Source of the DNA: Fistulifera solaris
Taxonomy: Eukaryota > Bacillariophyta > Bacillariophyceae > Naviculales > Stauroneidaceae
Direction of reading: 5' to 3'
Assembly (NCBI GenBank): GCA_030295235.1
Contig: AP026164.1
Coordinates: 1,054,001-1,118,000, forward strand
DNA: 64,000 nt
Each line of letters starts with the position of its first letter. Positions within the stretch are counted from its first letter, which is position 1. Below, piece by piece: positions 9,633 to 19,985 of the stretch. The notes beneath the pieces are model-generated. The model was not told the origin of the DNA, did not search any database, and saw only the letters and a program-made list of their open reading frames with translations. Both the position numbers and the translations under genes were made by a program.

Positions 9633-11384
9633 TTAAGACTCAGAAAATTCCTTTGCTTGGGTATCCCATTCTTTTCTTTCTTCTTCTGGCAATTTCTTCC
9701 AAATTGTACGAAGCTCGTTTTCGGCGTCTCGAAGAGTAAACGAAATCTTAGCCCTCGATAAATCGTTGCTGCGTTTGAATTTTGGTTCAGGAGGTTTCAC
9801 CACTGTCACCGATCCTGTGACTGCGGTACCATTGTCCTCAGAATCAGAAACATTAATCACTTTATTCACACCAGAGCTCCTGTCATACGTGGCTGAGCGA
9901 TCCTCTGCGATAGTGCTTGTTGTATGCGCGGTCACAGCCTCATCGCCTGCAATGATGACATCGCTTGGCCTTTTGCAATCAGGAGACAAAATACTGTCAA
10001 ATGTATCTACATTCTTCCCATCATCACTAGGATCTTCTTTCGACATTGTACCATCACAACTGCGACTCGATTGACTGAGAACGTTCGGGTGATAAACTCC
10101 TACTTGCACGTCAACGATATCACCAGTCGCTCCGGATACCTTTGCTTTTTTCAACTCGTTCAACCGCCCTTCACGGTGTTCTTTTCTTTTACACTGTAGA
10201 AAATAGGTCAATCCAGTGACTCCTCGATTATTCGAAGACGGAAGAGGTGCAGATTCGTTGGCATCTTGGAACGATCGATTCCTTTGCCAATTCTCTTCCT
10301 GTCCAACAACCCAAAGTCCATCCCTTTCGAAACGAAGTCTACCCGCATCCATCACGATTTTGCGGGAAAGAGAATTGACTTTGAGGGGCTTTCCGTTACC
10401 TCCCACACCCAGCAAGGCTTTGTCAATGGTTATTTCCTGCTTACATAGCTCAACTGCACGGTCCCATGCCGCTTTCCGACTAGCGAAAGTTTCTCGTAGA
10501 GGAGATATCCACTTGGTCGATATGCGGGGGAGAGGTACACGCCATCGCTCCTGCAACGCTAATTCCGAAATAACAGATGGTTCTCGCTCTTGAAGCATCT
10601 GAATTATCTTATCCTCGCCAGAGAGTGACTCCTCTTCGGAGCAAGACTCATCGCCGGCTTCTTCTTTGCTGGTTGCTTTACGACTAGATGAAGACGGACT
10701 CGAAAATCCTGGAAAGCGAGGAGGGTCTGGTATCTTTTCTATGATATGCGGCCAAGCTGCCAACTCGAGGACTCCCTTATAAAATCGAAAGTATGGGTAT
10801 TTCTGCGCAGCCTTAGTTTCGGTCGGCAACGGATCCTGGACTCGTACTTGGACTTTCCACGGTCGACCACCGTAAGTGGGAAGGAGTTGTTCTTCCCATC
10901 GCTCTAATGCTTTCGCGGCCCGATCGTAGGCTTCTTCGCGGGCGTTTGGCGCTATTACAGAATACGATGTGGTAAGTTTCCCATCAAGCAAGTAATTTGT
11001 AAAGCACCACTAAAACTTACCATTGACCTTCAAAAGATACTTTCGGGCTGCATTAAATGGCGATTTTGCTTTCTTTTCGGCTTGCCGAATATCTTGGATG
11101 TTGGCTGCTGTAATCCATACTTTTTCCCCGGTTTTGGGGCATTCGAGATAAAGAGGTTCTGTTTTGCGATACAATAACTTGCGCTCGGGCTTTTTCGGTT
11201 GCTTTGTTTTGGGTTTCACGCTGACCTTTGGTTCAGGTTTCTATGTAAAGAGCAACGAAGAAGGTGAGCCGAATAATAGTCTTTACTAGATAGCTCAAAA
11301 CGATTAACCAACCTTTGTTTGAAGTCGCTTGGATGACCTGGCAGGTGTAGGTGACTTTTGTGGTCTTTGTCGCAACGAAACCAT
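9633..11384 (-). CDS. three-exon nuclear-type protein with C-terminal HMG-box-like segment
   Basis: Exons 11384-11313, 11240-11021 and 10951-9633; introns 11312-11241 and 11020-10952 have GTTGGT/TAG and GTAAGT/TAG borders and keep the frame, giving 536 residues. Exon 1 is basic (MVSLRQRPQKSPTPARSSKR). Exon 2 holds a compact segment (YRKTEPLYLECPKTGEKVW). The middle has an acidic Ser/Glu region and conserved-looking blocks (RWRVPLPRISTKWISPL; GRLRFERDGLWVVG). The last ~45 residues (ISFTLRDAENELRTIWKKLP, then EERKEWDTQAKEF) resemble helices 1-3 of an HMG box. Inferred role: DNA or chromatin binding in the nucleus. The match is partial, so function is open. The first ATG, the short 72-nt first exon and exact phase agreement support this model. 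Confidence 0.65.
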
Positions 11385-12038
11385 GCTGTCCAGTCAAATG
11401 ATGAGCTGCAGGGAAGACGGCGATGGACTGCAGTTGATACCAGGTAGCGAGGCGAACAAGTGAAGTGCCGAGAAGGTAGAGAAGCACGTGGAGCTGTTAA
11501 TCGCTAAATTTGAATGATCTGTTGGTTGCGCGGAGCTCTCGAAAAGTCGATTGATGGTGATTGTATTTTTATCACAGCAGCATCATCATCATCAATATGC
11601 TCAACGCATCGCGTGTGCCAATTTGGGTCGACACCACACGAAGATTTTTTGAGGCAATAGAAAGCGGTTCTCATTTCTGTACAAATCTGCCCCGTCTCCC
11701 ATAGACGGACTATGTACAAAGTTTTTCTCTAAAAAGGTTCAACGTAAAACGGGCTCTCGCTAAAGCGCGAGAAAATTTCAGCTCGGAAGTCCTTACGCTA
11801 GTCTACCTGGTATAGATTTGGGACACTAACTTTTTTGCGTCATAATATTACACCTTTTCATTTAGAGTCCATTGTCCATTAAACGAATGATGTGAACGAA
11901 TCTCATGTTGATACCGAACAGAAGACCGATGTCAAGTTACTTGTCATTTCATTCGGTTGCCTAAAAGCACTTGCTCTTTCATGAAGATGACAGCAGCTCA
12001 TAATCTAACTCGCTAGGTAGGTGTGGTGTAAATCGCAA
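11385..12038. other. intergenic, no gene seen
   Basis: Spacer between the HMG-like gene and the 3' end of the complete XAP5 copy. Contains a CATCATCATCATCA stretch near 11580 and a CTACCTGGTATAG word near 11806. A 71-codon minus frame at 11504-11719 has no recognisable content. Confidence 0.45.
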
Positions 12039-13179
12039 TTACTTTTCTTTCCTATGTACAATTCCGCCACCGATGGTATACTTTCCGTATTCCTTCCGAG
12101 GGTCGTAAACTTCCCAGCGGCCTGTGTTCCGGATAGACTTATATGAAAAAGGTATGTTGATTCGCAATCGCACCTCCAAGTCGACTTTACTTACTAGCTG
12201 GAAAGATATGTTTATTGCGTTCATACCAACGCCGCTCGGCAACTTTACCCGGGTGACTCTCATCTTTTTCAACTCTTGAATCAATTGCACCGATTCGAAC
12301 ATCATCGTGAACGTCAAAATGGAATAGCGGCCCCGACTTGCCCCGTGCTTTGGTTGCGATCAGATCGTAGAAGGTCATATCCTGAGGAATAATCAAATCT
12401 TCTTTGACGTAGATCAACGCGTCCGCCGAGATGTTGGCCAGCTCCTTAAACTCTTTGGCAAGATCTAGTCGTACTTGCTCTAAAAAGTCCCCAATCGTAT
12501 CGCCCTTTTTACACACGACGTTTCGACGATGGCCGGATCCGTCCCAATAACTATAAATAATTTCCAATTGTTGTTGCTTCATAGCCTCTTGCTTTTCTTT
12601 CCACTCTTGCTCCAAACGTTTCTTTTCCTTCTCAGCTTCTTCTTCGCGGTGCTTGTCAGGTAAGAAAGATGTGTCGACGGACGGATCTTTCTTGACGAGC
12701 CTTGTCGGCGGCTCGGCATTGTCGTCACAGTTCTTATCATCATCATCATCATCATCATCATCGTCATCAAACTCCTGTCCGAACGACAGCGTAGATAACA
12801 TCTTTTTCTTTAAGTTCTTCTTTTTCTTTTGCTCTTTCTTCGTTTTCTTCTCGCGTAATTTCCGCTCCTCCTCCGTTTCCGTGACTAACTCCTTCTCGAC
12901 GGGTTGATTGCGTTTCTCTTCGATGGCCTTGAATTCTTCCGCCGAAAGCAAACCAATCGTTTCTACCGCCGTATCTTTTGTCGTCCCTCCCGCAAACTTG
13001 GCATCCAAAAGAGCGGGGCCTCTCTGAGAATTACTAATTTGTTGTTTCCGGGCCAGAAAAGCTTCTTGATCGAGCTGCCGCTTGCGTTCGAATTGGGCGG
13101 CCCGACTTCCGGCGATATTACCTTCGACGGTACGGATCCCTGCATCTGGGCGTTTGAAATTGGCTTGGAAGTCTCCCAT
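12039..13179 (-). CDS. XAP5: XAP5/FAM50 protein, complete copy 1
   Basis: Two exons, 13179-12195 and 12121-12039, intron 12194-12122 (GTAAGT/CACAG), 355 residues. The N-terminus ([20 protein letters not shown]), a Lys/Glu-rich middle, an Asp tract of eleven, and the conserved C-terminal XAP5 domain ([40 protein letters not shown] across the splice) match the eukaryotic XAP5/FAM50 family, nuclear proteins linked to splicing and, in plants, light and circadian responses (XCT). This is the only copy that keeps the last exon (ending [15 protein letters not shown]). Its start faces the ADH-like gene across the minisatellite, so the two genes share an upstream region. Confidence 0.92.
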
Positions 13180-13356
13180 GTGCCTTTGTTGATGTTGAAG
13201 ATAGGCAAAATTTGGGAGTCAAGAAAATAGTTTGACACGATTTGTTCCCTTGTCGCCAGTGCAAGAATAAAAAGACAACCACTCCATGCTGGTGGACCTG
13301 GCAGACGCCGAAAGCCGTCTTTCTCAATAAATTTTCGCGTTTCGTCGTTCGCACAA

Positions 13357-14280
13357 ACACCACACCCCCATATTTTCTGGGTACGTGAAAACACCACACG
13401 CCCAAATTTTCTGGGTACGTGAAAACATTACATTCCCATATTTTCTGGGTACGTGAAAACACCACACGCCCAAATTTTCTGGGTACGTGAAAGCACCACA
13501 CACCCATATTTTCTGGGTACGTGAAAACACCACACGCCGAAATTTTCTGGGTACGTAAAACATTACATTCCCATATTTTCGGGGTACGTGAAAACACCAC
13601 ACCCCATATTTTCCGGGTACGTAAAACTACCACACCCCCATATTTTCCGGGTACGTGAAAACCACACCCCATATTTTCCGGGTACGTGAAAACACCAATC
13701 GCCCATATTTTCTGGGTACGTGAAAACACCACACGCCCAAATTTTCTGGGTACGGGAAAACACCACGCACCCATATTTTCTGGGTACGTGAAAACACCAC
13801 ACGCCCAAATTTTCTGGGTACGTGAAAGCACCACACACCCATATTTTCTGGGTACGTGAAAACACCACACGCCGAAATTTTCTGGGTACGTAAAACATTA
13901 CATTCCCATATTTTCGGGGTACGTGAAAACACCACACCCCCATATTTTCCGGGTACGTAAAACTACCACACCCCCATATTTTCCGGGTACGTGAAAAACC
14001 ACACCCCCATATTTTCCGGGTACGTGAAAACACCAATCGCCCATATTTTCTGGGTACGTGAAAACACCACACGCCCAAATTTTCTGGGTACGGGAAAACA
14101 CCACGCACCCATATTTTCTGGGTACGTGAAAACACCACACCCCATATTTTCCGGGTACGTGAAAAACCACACGCCCATATTTTCCGGGTACGTGAAAACA
14201 CCAATCGCCCATATTTTCTGGGTACGTGAAAACACCACACTCTCAAATTTTCTGGGTACGTGAAATCACCACACGCCCAT
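13357..14280. repeat. 34-bp minisatellite array 1
   Basis: About 27 units of a 34-bp repeat, consensus containing CCATATTTTCTGGGTACGTG followed by AAAACACCACACGC; unit length drifts between 32 and 34. Because 34 is one more than a multiple of three and the unit has no stop on minus, all three minus frames stay open, giving rotating peptides of the FTYPENMG / FHVPRKYG / FSRTQKIW type; these are not genes. A higher-order period of about 338 bp (ten units) is visible from the variant carrying ATTACATTCCC (13565 and 13902). It lies between the XAP5 and ADH-like starts. Confidence 0.95.
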
Positions 14281-14339
14281 ACCAATAAAAGATATGCGGT
14301 GACGGCCGCCTGTTGTGAGTTGTGATAGGCGGAAAAGTT

Positions 14340-14545
14340 TACTGAATACTAGTAAATCCCCAGATTTTCTGGGGAGGTGGCAAAAGCAGACAACCAGATT
14401 TTTTGGGCACTTCTTAACACCACATCCCCATATTTTCTGGTTACGTGAAAACACCAGATTCCCAGGCTTTCTGGAGACACGTAAAGAACCACACCCCCAG
14501 ATATTCTGGGGGATTGACAGTCCCAGATTTTCTGGGGACGTGACA
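14340..14545. repeat. degenerate minisatellite tail with hairpin units, array 1
   Basis: Five or six diverged units related to the main array. Several are near-perfect hairpins: CCCCAGATTTTCTGGGG (14357-14373), CCCCAGATATTCTGGGG (14497-14513) and CCCAGATTTTCTGGGG (14522-14537). The same block recurs in units 2 and 3 (17654-17859; 20976-21181). Confidence 0.85.
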
Positions 14546-14678
14546 CGTGCGAATACACAGTAGCAAGTTATTGCCGTGATGGCGGATACCGGTAGATGAT
14601 GAATGATGATTGATGATTGATGATCAAGATAAATAAAAGAAAGTCGCTCTTATTAATATCCTTTCCATCAATCTGTAC

Positions 14679-15521
14679 ATGAATATTCTTCACGGAAGAA
14701 AAGCATTGCAAAACTTTCTGCAATCACAAAAAGCCCACTTCGGAGCAGCTCCAATTTTAATAGTTGAAAGCAAGCCACTCAATGGAGTCGAGAACAAGCA
14801 AGTCGATGAAGTCTGTCGATGGACTCGTTTCGTCTTGCAGCAGCAACTGGGATTCCGTACGGTAGTTTATCATTCACAACACTTGTTTCCAACCTTGTCG
14901 GATCAGCAACAAGCCTTCGAAATGGCATCGCGTGTGGGTGCATCGACAGTCGCGGCGGTCGGTTCCGGGAGTGCGGTGGATCTAGGGAAAAGCATGTCGT
15001 GGGCGGAAGATCGGATATTGATGCCCGCGACACCCACTGCGATTCTGGCGGCCGGATCATCTCATTCGCTCATTTATGATTTGGCGGAAGATACGCTTGT
15101 ACCAATAGAACAAAAGAGAGGAGGAACGATTGCTTTGATGCATTCCAAGACAGATCAAGTGCAGGAGGCGCTGTATGCGTGTCTGGCGATCGCGATTGAC
15201 AACTTCGTTCAGGGAACCAGCAGAGATTCTACTTTTGCAGATGATGTGCTGAGGATGATCAAGGAAAAGACATCGAAGGTGGAAGATGCGGAGGATTTGC
15301 TTATTCGAAGTGGTCAATCATTACGTTACGGTCTAGACGAAAACAATCGCTCCATCCCGTTAGCGATTGTTTCCAGTCTGTCACAAACGAGCTATCAAGC
15401 TATTCTGCTATGGGTGTCATGGCCAGTTTAGTTCCATCTTTGGTAAACGTACTTCCAGACAAGTACTCCTTCGACTTTGACAAGGAATTGCTAGACGCAG
15501 CTCCTCGAGCAATCACATCGT
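14679..15521 (+). pseudogene. iron-ADH-like gene, copy 1, 3'-truncated by the duplication
   Basis: This copy has the only intact N-terminal frame (MNILHGRKALQNFLQSQKAH). It shows the dinucleotide-binding motif VAAVGSGSAVDLGKS and the MPATPTAILAAGSS block of the iron-containing alcohol dehydrogenase/dehydroquinate-synthase-like fold. The frame is lost by one missing T at about 15378-15380 (GTCTGTC versus GTCTTGTC in copies 2 and 3), and the gene then runs into antisense XAP5 sequence at 15523. It lacks the natural C-terminus present in copy 3. Expression of a useful product is unlikely. Confidence 0.8.
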
Positions 15522-15522
15522 T

Positions 15523-16492
15523 AAGATATGTTTATTGCGTTCATACCAACGCCGCTCGGCAACTTTACCCGGGTGACTCTCATCTTTTTCAACTCTTGAA
15601 TCAATTGCACCGATTCGAACATCATCGTGAACGTCAAAATGGAATAGCGGCCCCGACTTGCCCCGTGCTTTGGTTGCGATCAGATCGTAGAAGGTCATAT
15701 CCTGAGGAATAATCAAATCTTCTTTGACGTAGATCAACGCGTCCGCCGAGATGTTGGCCAGCTCCTTAAACTCTTTGGCAAGATCTAGTCGTACTTGCTC
15801 TAAAAAGTCCCCAATCGTATCGCCCTTTTTACACACGACGTTTCGACGATGGCCGGATCCGTCCCAATAACTATAAATAATTTCCAATTGTTGTTGCTTC
15901 ATAGCCTCTTGCTTTTCTTTCCACTCTTGCTCCAAACGTTTCTTTTCCTTCTCAGCTTCTTCTTCGCGGTGCTTGTCAGGTAAGAAAGATGTGTCGACGG
16001 ACGGATCTTTCTTGACGAGCCTTGTCGGCGGCTCGGCATTGTCGTCACAGTTCTTATCATCATCATCATCATCATCGTCATCAAACTCCTGTCCGAACGA
16101 CAGCGTAGATAACATCTTTTTCTTTAAGTTCTTCTTTTTCTTTTGCTCTTTCTTCGTTTTCTTCTCGCGTAATTCCGCTCCTCCTCCGTTTCCGTGACTA
16201 ACTCCTTCTCGACGGGTTGATTGCGTTTCTCTTCGATGGCCTTGAATTCTTCCGCCGAAAGCAAACCAATCGTTTCTACCGCCGTATCTTTTGTCGTCCC
16301 TCCCGCAAACTTGGCATCCAAAAGAGCGGGGCCTCTCTGAGAATTACTAATTTGTTGTTTCCGGGCCAGAAAAGCTTCTTGATCGAGCTGCCGCTTGCGT
16401 TCGAATTGGGCGGCCCGACTTCCGGCGATATTACCTTCGACGGTACGGATCCCTGCATCTGGGCGTTTGAAATTGGCTTGGAAGTCTCCCAT
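15523..16492 (-). pseudogene. XAP5: XAP5/FAM50 copy 2, 3'-truncated
   Basis: Near-identical to copy 1 from the ATG at 16492 but cut three codons before the exon end: the last residues are replaced by ILTM from the junction, and the second exon with WEVYDP is absent. The Asp tract has nine residues instead of eleven. One T is missing at about 16171 (AATTCC versus AATTTCC), which breaks the frame in the Lys/Glu-rich middle. Probably non-functional, as the conserved C-terminus is lost. Confidence 0.85.
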
Positions 16493-16669
16493 GTGCCTTT
16501 GTTGATGTTGAAGATAGGCAAAATTTGGGAGTCAAGAAAATAGTTTGACACGATTTGTTCCCTTGTCGCCAGTGCAAGAATAAAAGACAACCACTCCATG
16601 CTGGTGGACCTGGCAGACGCCGAAAGCCGTCTTTCTCAATAAATTTTCGCGTTTCGTCGTTCGCACAAA

Positions 16670-17594
16670 CACCACACCCCCATATTTTCTGGGTACGTGA
16701 AAACACCACACGCCCAAATTTTCTGGGTACGTGAAAACATTACATTCCCATATTTTCTGGGTACGTGAAAACACCACACGCCCAAATTTTCTGGGTACGT
16801 GAAAGCACCACACACCCATATTTTCTGGGTACGTGAAAACACCACACGCCGAAATTTTCTGGGTACGTAAAACATTACATTCCCATATTTTCGGGGTACG
16901 TGAAAACACCACACCCCCATATTTTCCGGGTACGTAAAACTACCACACCCCCATATTTTCCGGGTACGTGAAAACCACACCCCATATTTTCCGGGTACGT
17001 GAAAACACCAATCGCCCATATTTTCTGGGTACGTGAAAACACCACACGCCCAAATTTTCTGGGTACGGGAAAACACCACGCACCCATATTTTCTGGGTAC
17101 GTGAAAACACCACACGCCCAAATTTTCTGGGTACGTGAAAGCACCACACACCCATATTTTCTGGGTACGTGAAAACACCACACGCCGAAATTTTCTGGGT
17201 ACGTAAAACATTACATTCCCATATTTTCGGGGTACGTGAAAACACCACACCCCCATATTTTCCGGGTACGTAAAACTACCACACCCCCATATTTTCCGGG
17301 TACGTGAAAAACCACACCCCCATATTTTCCGGGTACGTGAAAACACCAATCGCCCATATTTTCTGGGTACGTGAAAACACCACACGCCCAAATTTTCTGG
17401 GTACGGGAAAACACCACGCACCCATATTTTCTGGGTACGTGAAAACACCACACCCCCATATTTTCCGGGTACGTGAAAAACCACACGCCCATATTTTCCG
17501 GGTACGTGAAAACACCAATCGCCCATATTTTCTGGGTACGTGAAAACACCACACTCTCAAATTTTCTGGGTACGTGAAATCACCACACGCCCAT
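16670..17594. repeat. 34-bp minisatellite array 2
   Basis: Copy of array 1 with the same order of variant units and only small length changes (for example an extra C in the unit near 17453). Followed by the same degenerate hairpin tail to about 17859. Confidence 0.95.
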
Positions 17595-17992
17595 ACCAAT
17601 AAAAGATATGCGGTGACGGCCGCCTGTTGTGAGTTGTGATAGGCGGAAAAGTTTACTGAATACTAGTAAATCCCCAGATTTTCTGGGGAGGTGGCAAAAG
17701 CAGACAACCAGATTTTTTGGGCACTTCTTAACACCACATCCCCATATTTTCTGGTTACGTGAAAACACCAGATTCCCAGGCTTTCTGGAGACACGTAAAG
17801 AACCACACCCCCAGATATTCTGGGGGATTGACAGTCCCAGATTTTCTGGGGACGTGACACGTGCGAATACACAGTAGCAAGTTATTGCCGTGATGGCGGA
17901 TACCGGTAGATGATGAATGATGATTGATGATTGATGATCAAGATAAATAAAAGAAAGTCGCTCTTATTAATATCCTTTCCATCAATCTGTAC

Positions 17993-19026
17993 ATGAATAT
18001 TCTTCACGGAAGAAAAGCATTGCAAAACTTTCTGCAATCACAAAAGCCCACTTCGGAGCAGCTCCAATTTTAATAGTTGAAAGCAAGCCACTCAATGGAG
18101 TCGAGAACAAGCAAGTCGATGAAGTCTGTCGATGGACTCGTTTCGTCTTGCAGCAGCAACTGGGATTCCGTACGGTAGTTTATCATTCACAACACTTGTT
18201 TCCAACCTTGTCGGATCAGCAACAAGCCTTCGAAATGGCATCGCGTGTGGGTGCATCGACAGTCGCGGCGGTCGGTTCCGGGAGTGCGATGGATCTAGGG
18301 AAAAGCATGTCGTGGGCGGAAGATCGGATATTGATGCCCGCGACACCCACTGCGATTCTGGCGGCCGGATCATCTCATTCGCTCATTTATGATTTGGCGG
18401 AAGATACGCTTGTACCAATAGAACAAAAGAGAGGAGGAACGATTGCTTTGATGCATTCCAAGACAGATCAAGTGCAGGAGGCGCTGTATGCGTGTCTGGC
18501 GATCGCGATTGACAACTTCGTTCAGGGAACCAGCAGAGATTCTACTTTTGCAGATGATGTGCTGAGGATGATCAAGGAAAAGACATCGAAGGTGGAAGAT
18601 GCGGAGGATTTGCTTATTCGAAGTGGTCAATCATTACGTTACGGTCTAGACGAAAACAATCGCTCCATCCCGTTAGCGATTGTTTCCAGTCTTGTCACAA
18701 ACGAGCTATCAAGCTATTCTGCTATGGGTGTCATGGCCAGTTTAGTTCCATCTTTGGTAAACGTACTTCCAGACAAGTACTCCTTCGACTTTGACAAGGA
18801 ATTGCTAGACGCAGCTCCTCGAGCAATCACATCGTTAAGATATGTTTATTGCGTTCATACCAACGCCGCTCGGCAACTTTACCCGGGTGACTCTCATCTT
18901 TTTCAACTCTTGAATCAATTGCACCGATTCGAACATCATCGTGAACGTCAAAATGGAATAGCGGCCCCGACTTGCCCCGTGCTTTGGTTGCGATCAGATC
19001 GTAGAAGGTCATATCCTGAGGAATAA
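17993..19026 (+). pseudogene. iron-ADH-like copy 2 fused to antisense XAP5
   Basis: The ATG at 17993 reads only ~24 codons because one A is missing in the run before GCCCAC (four A instead of five at about 18045). A long frame is open from a TTG at 18148 through the whole enzyme body, crosses the duplication junction at 18835-18837 and continues 63 codons in sequence antisense to XAP5 exon 1 before a stop at 19026. The chimeric tail ([15 protein letters not shown]...) has no homology expected for either family. Position 102-equivalent is Met (SGSAMDLG) rather than Val as in copy 1. Confidence 0.8.
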
Positions 19027-19814
19027 TCAAATCTTCTTTGACGTAGATCAACGCGTCCGCCGAGATGTTGGCCAGCTCCTTAAACTCTTTGGCAAGATCT
19101 AGTCGTACTTGCTCTAAAAAAGTCCCCAATCGTATCGCCCTTTTTACACACGACGTTTCGACGATGGCCGGATCCGTCCCAATAACTATAAATAATTTCC
19201 AATTGTTGTTGCTTCATAGCCTCTTGCTTTTCTTTCCACTCTTGCTCCAAACGTTTCTTTTCCTTCTCAGCTTCTTCTTCGCGGTGCTTGTCAGGTAAGA
19301 AAGATGTGTCGACGGACGGATCTTTCTTGACGAGCCTTGTCGGCGGCTCGGCATTGTCGTCACAGTTCTTATCATCATCATCATCATCATCATCATCGTC
19401 ATCAAACTCCTGTCCGAACGACAGCGTAGATAACATCTTTTTCTTTAAGTTCTTCTTTTTCTTTTGCTCTTTCTTCGTTTTCTTCTCGCGTAATTTCCGC
19501 TCCTCCTCCGTTTCCGTGACTAACTCCTTCTCGACGGGTTGATTGCGTTTCTCTTCGATGGCCTTGAATTCTTCCGCCGAAAGCAAACCAATCGTTTCTA
19601 CCGCCGTATCTTTTGTCGTCCCTCCCGCAAACTTGGCATCCAAAAGAGCGGGGCCTCTCTGAGAATTACTAATTTGTTGTTTCCGGGCCAGAAAAGCTTC
19701 TTGATCGAGCTGCCGCTTGCGTTCGAATTGGGCGGCCCGACTTCCGGCGATATTACCTTCGACGGTACGGATCCCTGCATCTGGGCGTTTGAAATTGGCT
19801 TGGAAGTCTCCCAT
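18837..19814 (-). pseudogene. XAP5: XAP5/FAM50 copy 3, 3'-truncated
   Basis: Open from the ATG at 19814 through most of the protein with an Asp tract of eleven, but an extra A in the run at about 19115-19120 (six instead of five) shifts the frame in the C-terminal domain, and the junction removes the end of exon 1 and all of exon 2. Like copy 2 it lacks the WEVYDP end, so it is probably not a working gene. Confidence 0.85.
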
Positions 19815-19985
19815 GTGCCTTTGTTGATGTTGAAGATAGGCAAAATTTGGGAGTCAAGAAAATAGTTTGACACGATTTGTTCCCTTGTCGCCAGTGCAAG
19901 AATAAAAGACAACCACTCCATGCTGGTGGACCTGGCAGACGCCGAAAGCCGTCTTTCTCAATAAATTTTCGCGTTTCGTCGTTCG

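Larger units (their letters stand above)
12203..15521. repeat. tandem unit 1 of the XAP5-minisatellite-ADH triplication
   Basis: 3,319 bp. Begins inside XAP5 exon 1 (AAGATATG, 8 bases from the exon end) and ends inside the ADH-like gene (after ACATCGT). Units 2 (15523-18835) and 3 (18837-22157) follow head to tail with one extra T at each junction. Unit 1 differs from units 2 and 3 by a G/A change near 14978 and by A-run lengths, while 2 and 3 share those states. Confidence 0.93.
15523..18835. repeat. tandem unit 2 of the triplication
   Basis: 3,313 bp, both genes truncated on their distal sides. The left border has the same one-base filler T (15522) as the right border (18836), so both junctions derive from one event. 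Confidence 0.93.

Noticed and set aside
12579-12770. Met-rich ORF (MMTMMMMMM) and its copies at 15899 and 19214
   Set aside because: A shifted frame of the Asp-codon (GAT) tract in XAP5.
13357-14280. Possible CRISPR array
   Set aside because: Units are contiguous with no unique spacers, lengths drift, the genome is eukaryotic and no cas genes are present.
13118-14285. Several 90-250-codon minus ORFs (FTYPENMG-type peptides) and plus ORFs in the minisatellite, also at 16532-17599 and 19854-20921
   Set aside because: They arise because a 34-bp repeat without stops keeps all frames open; there is no start context, domain or non-repeat coding sequence.
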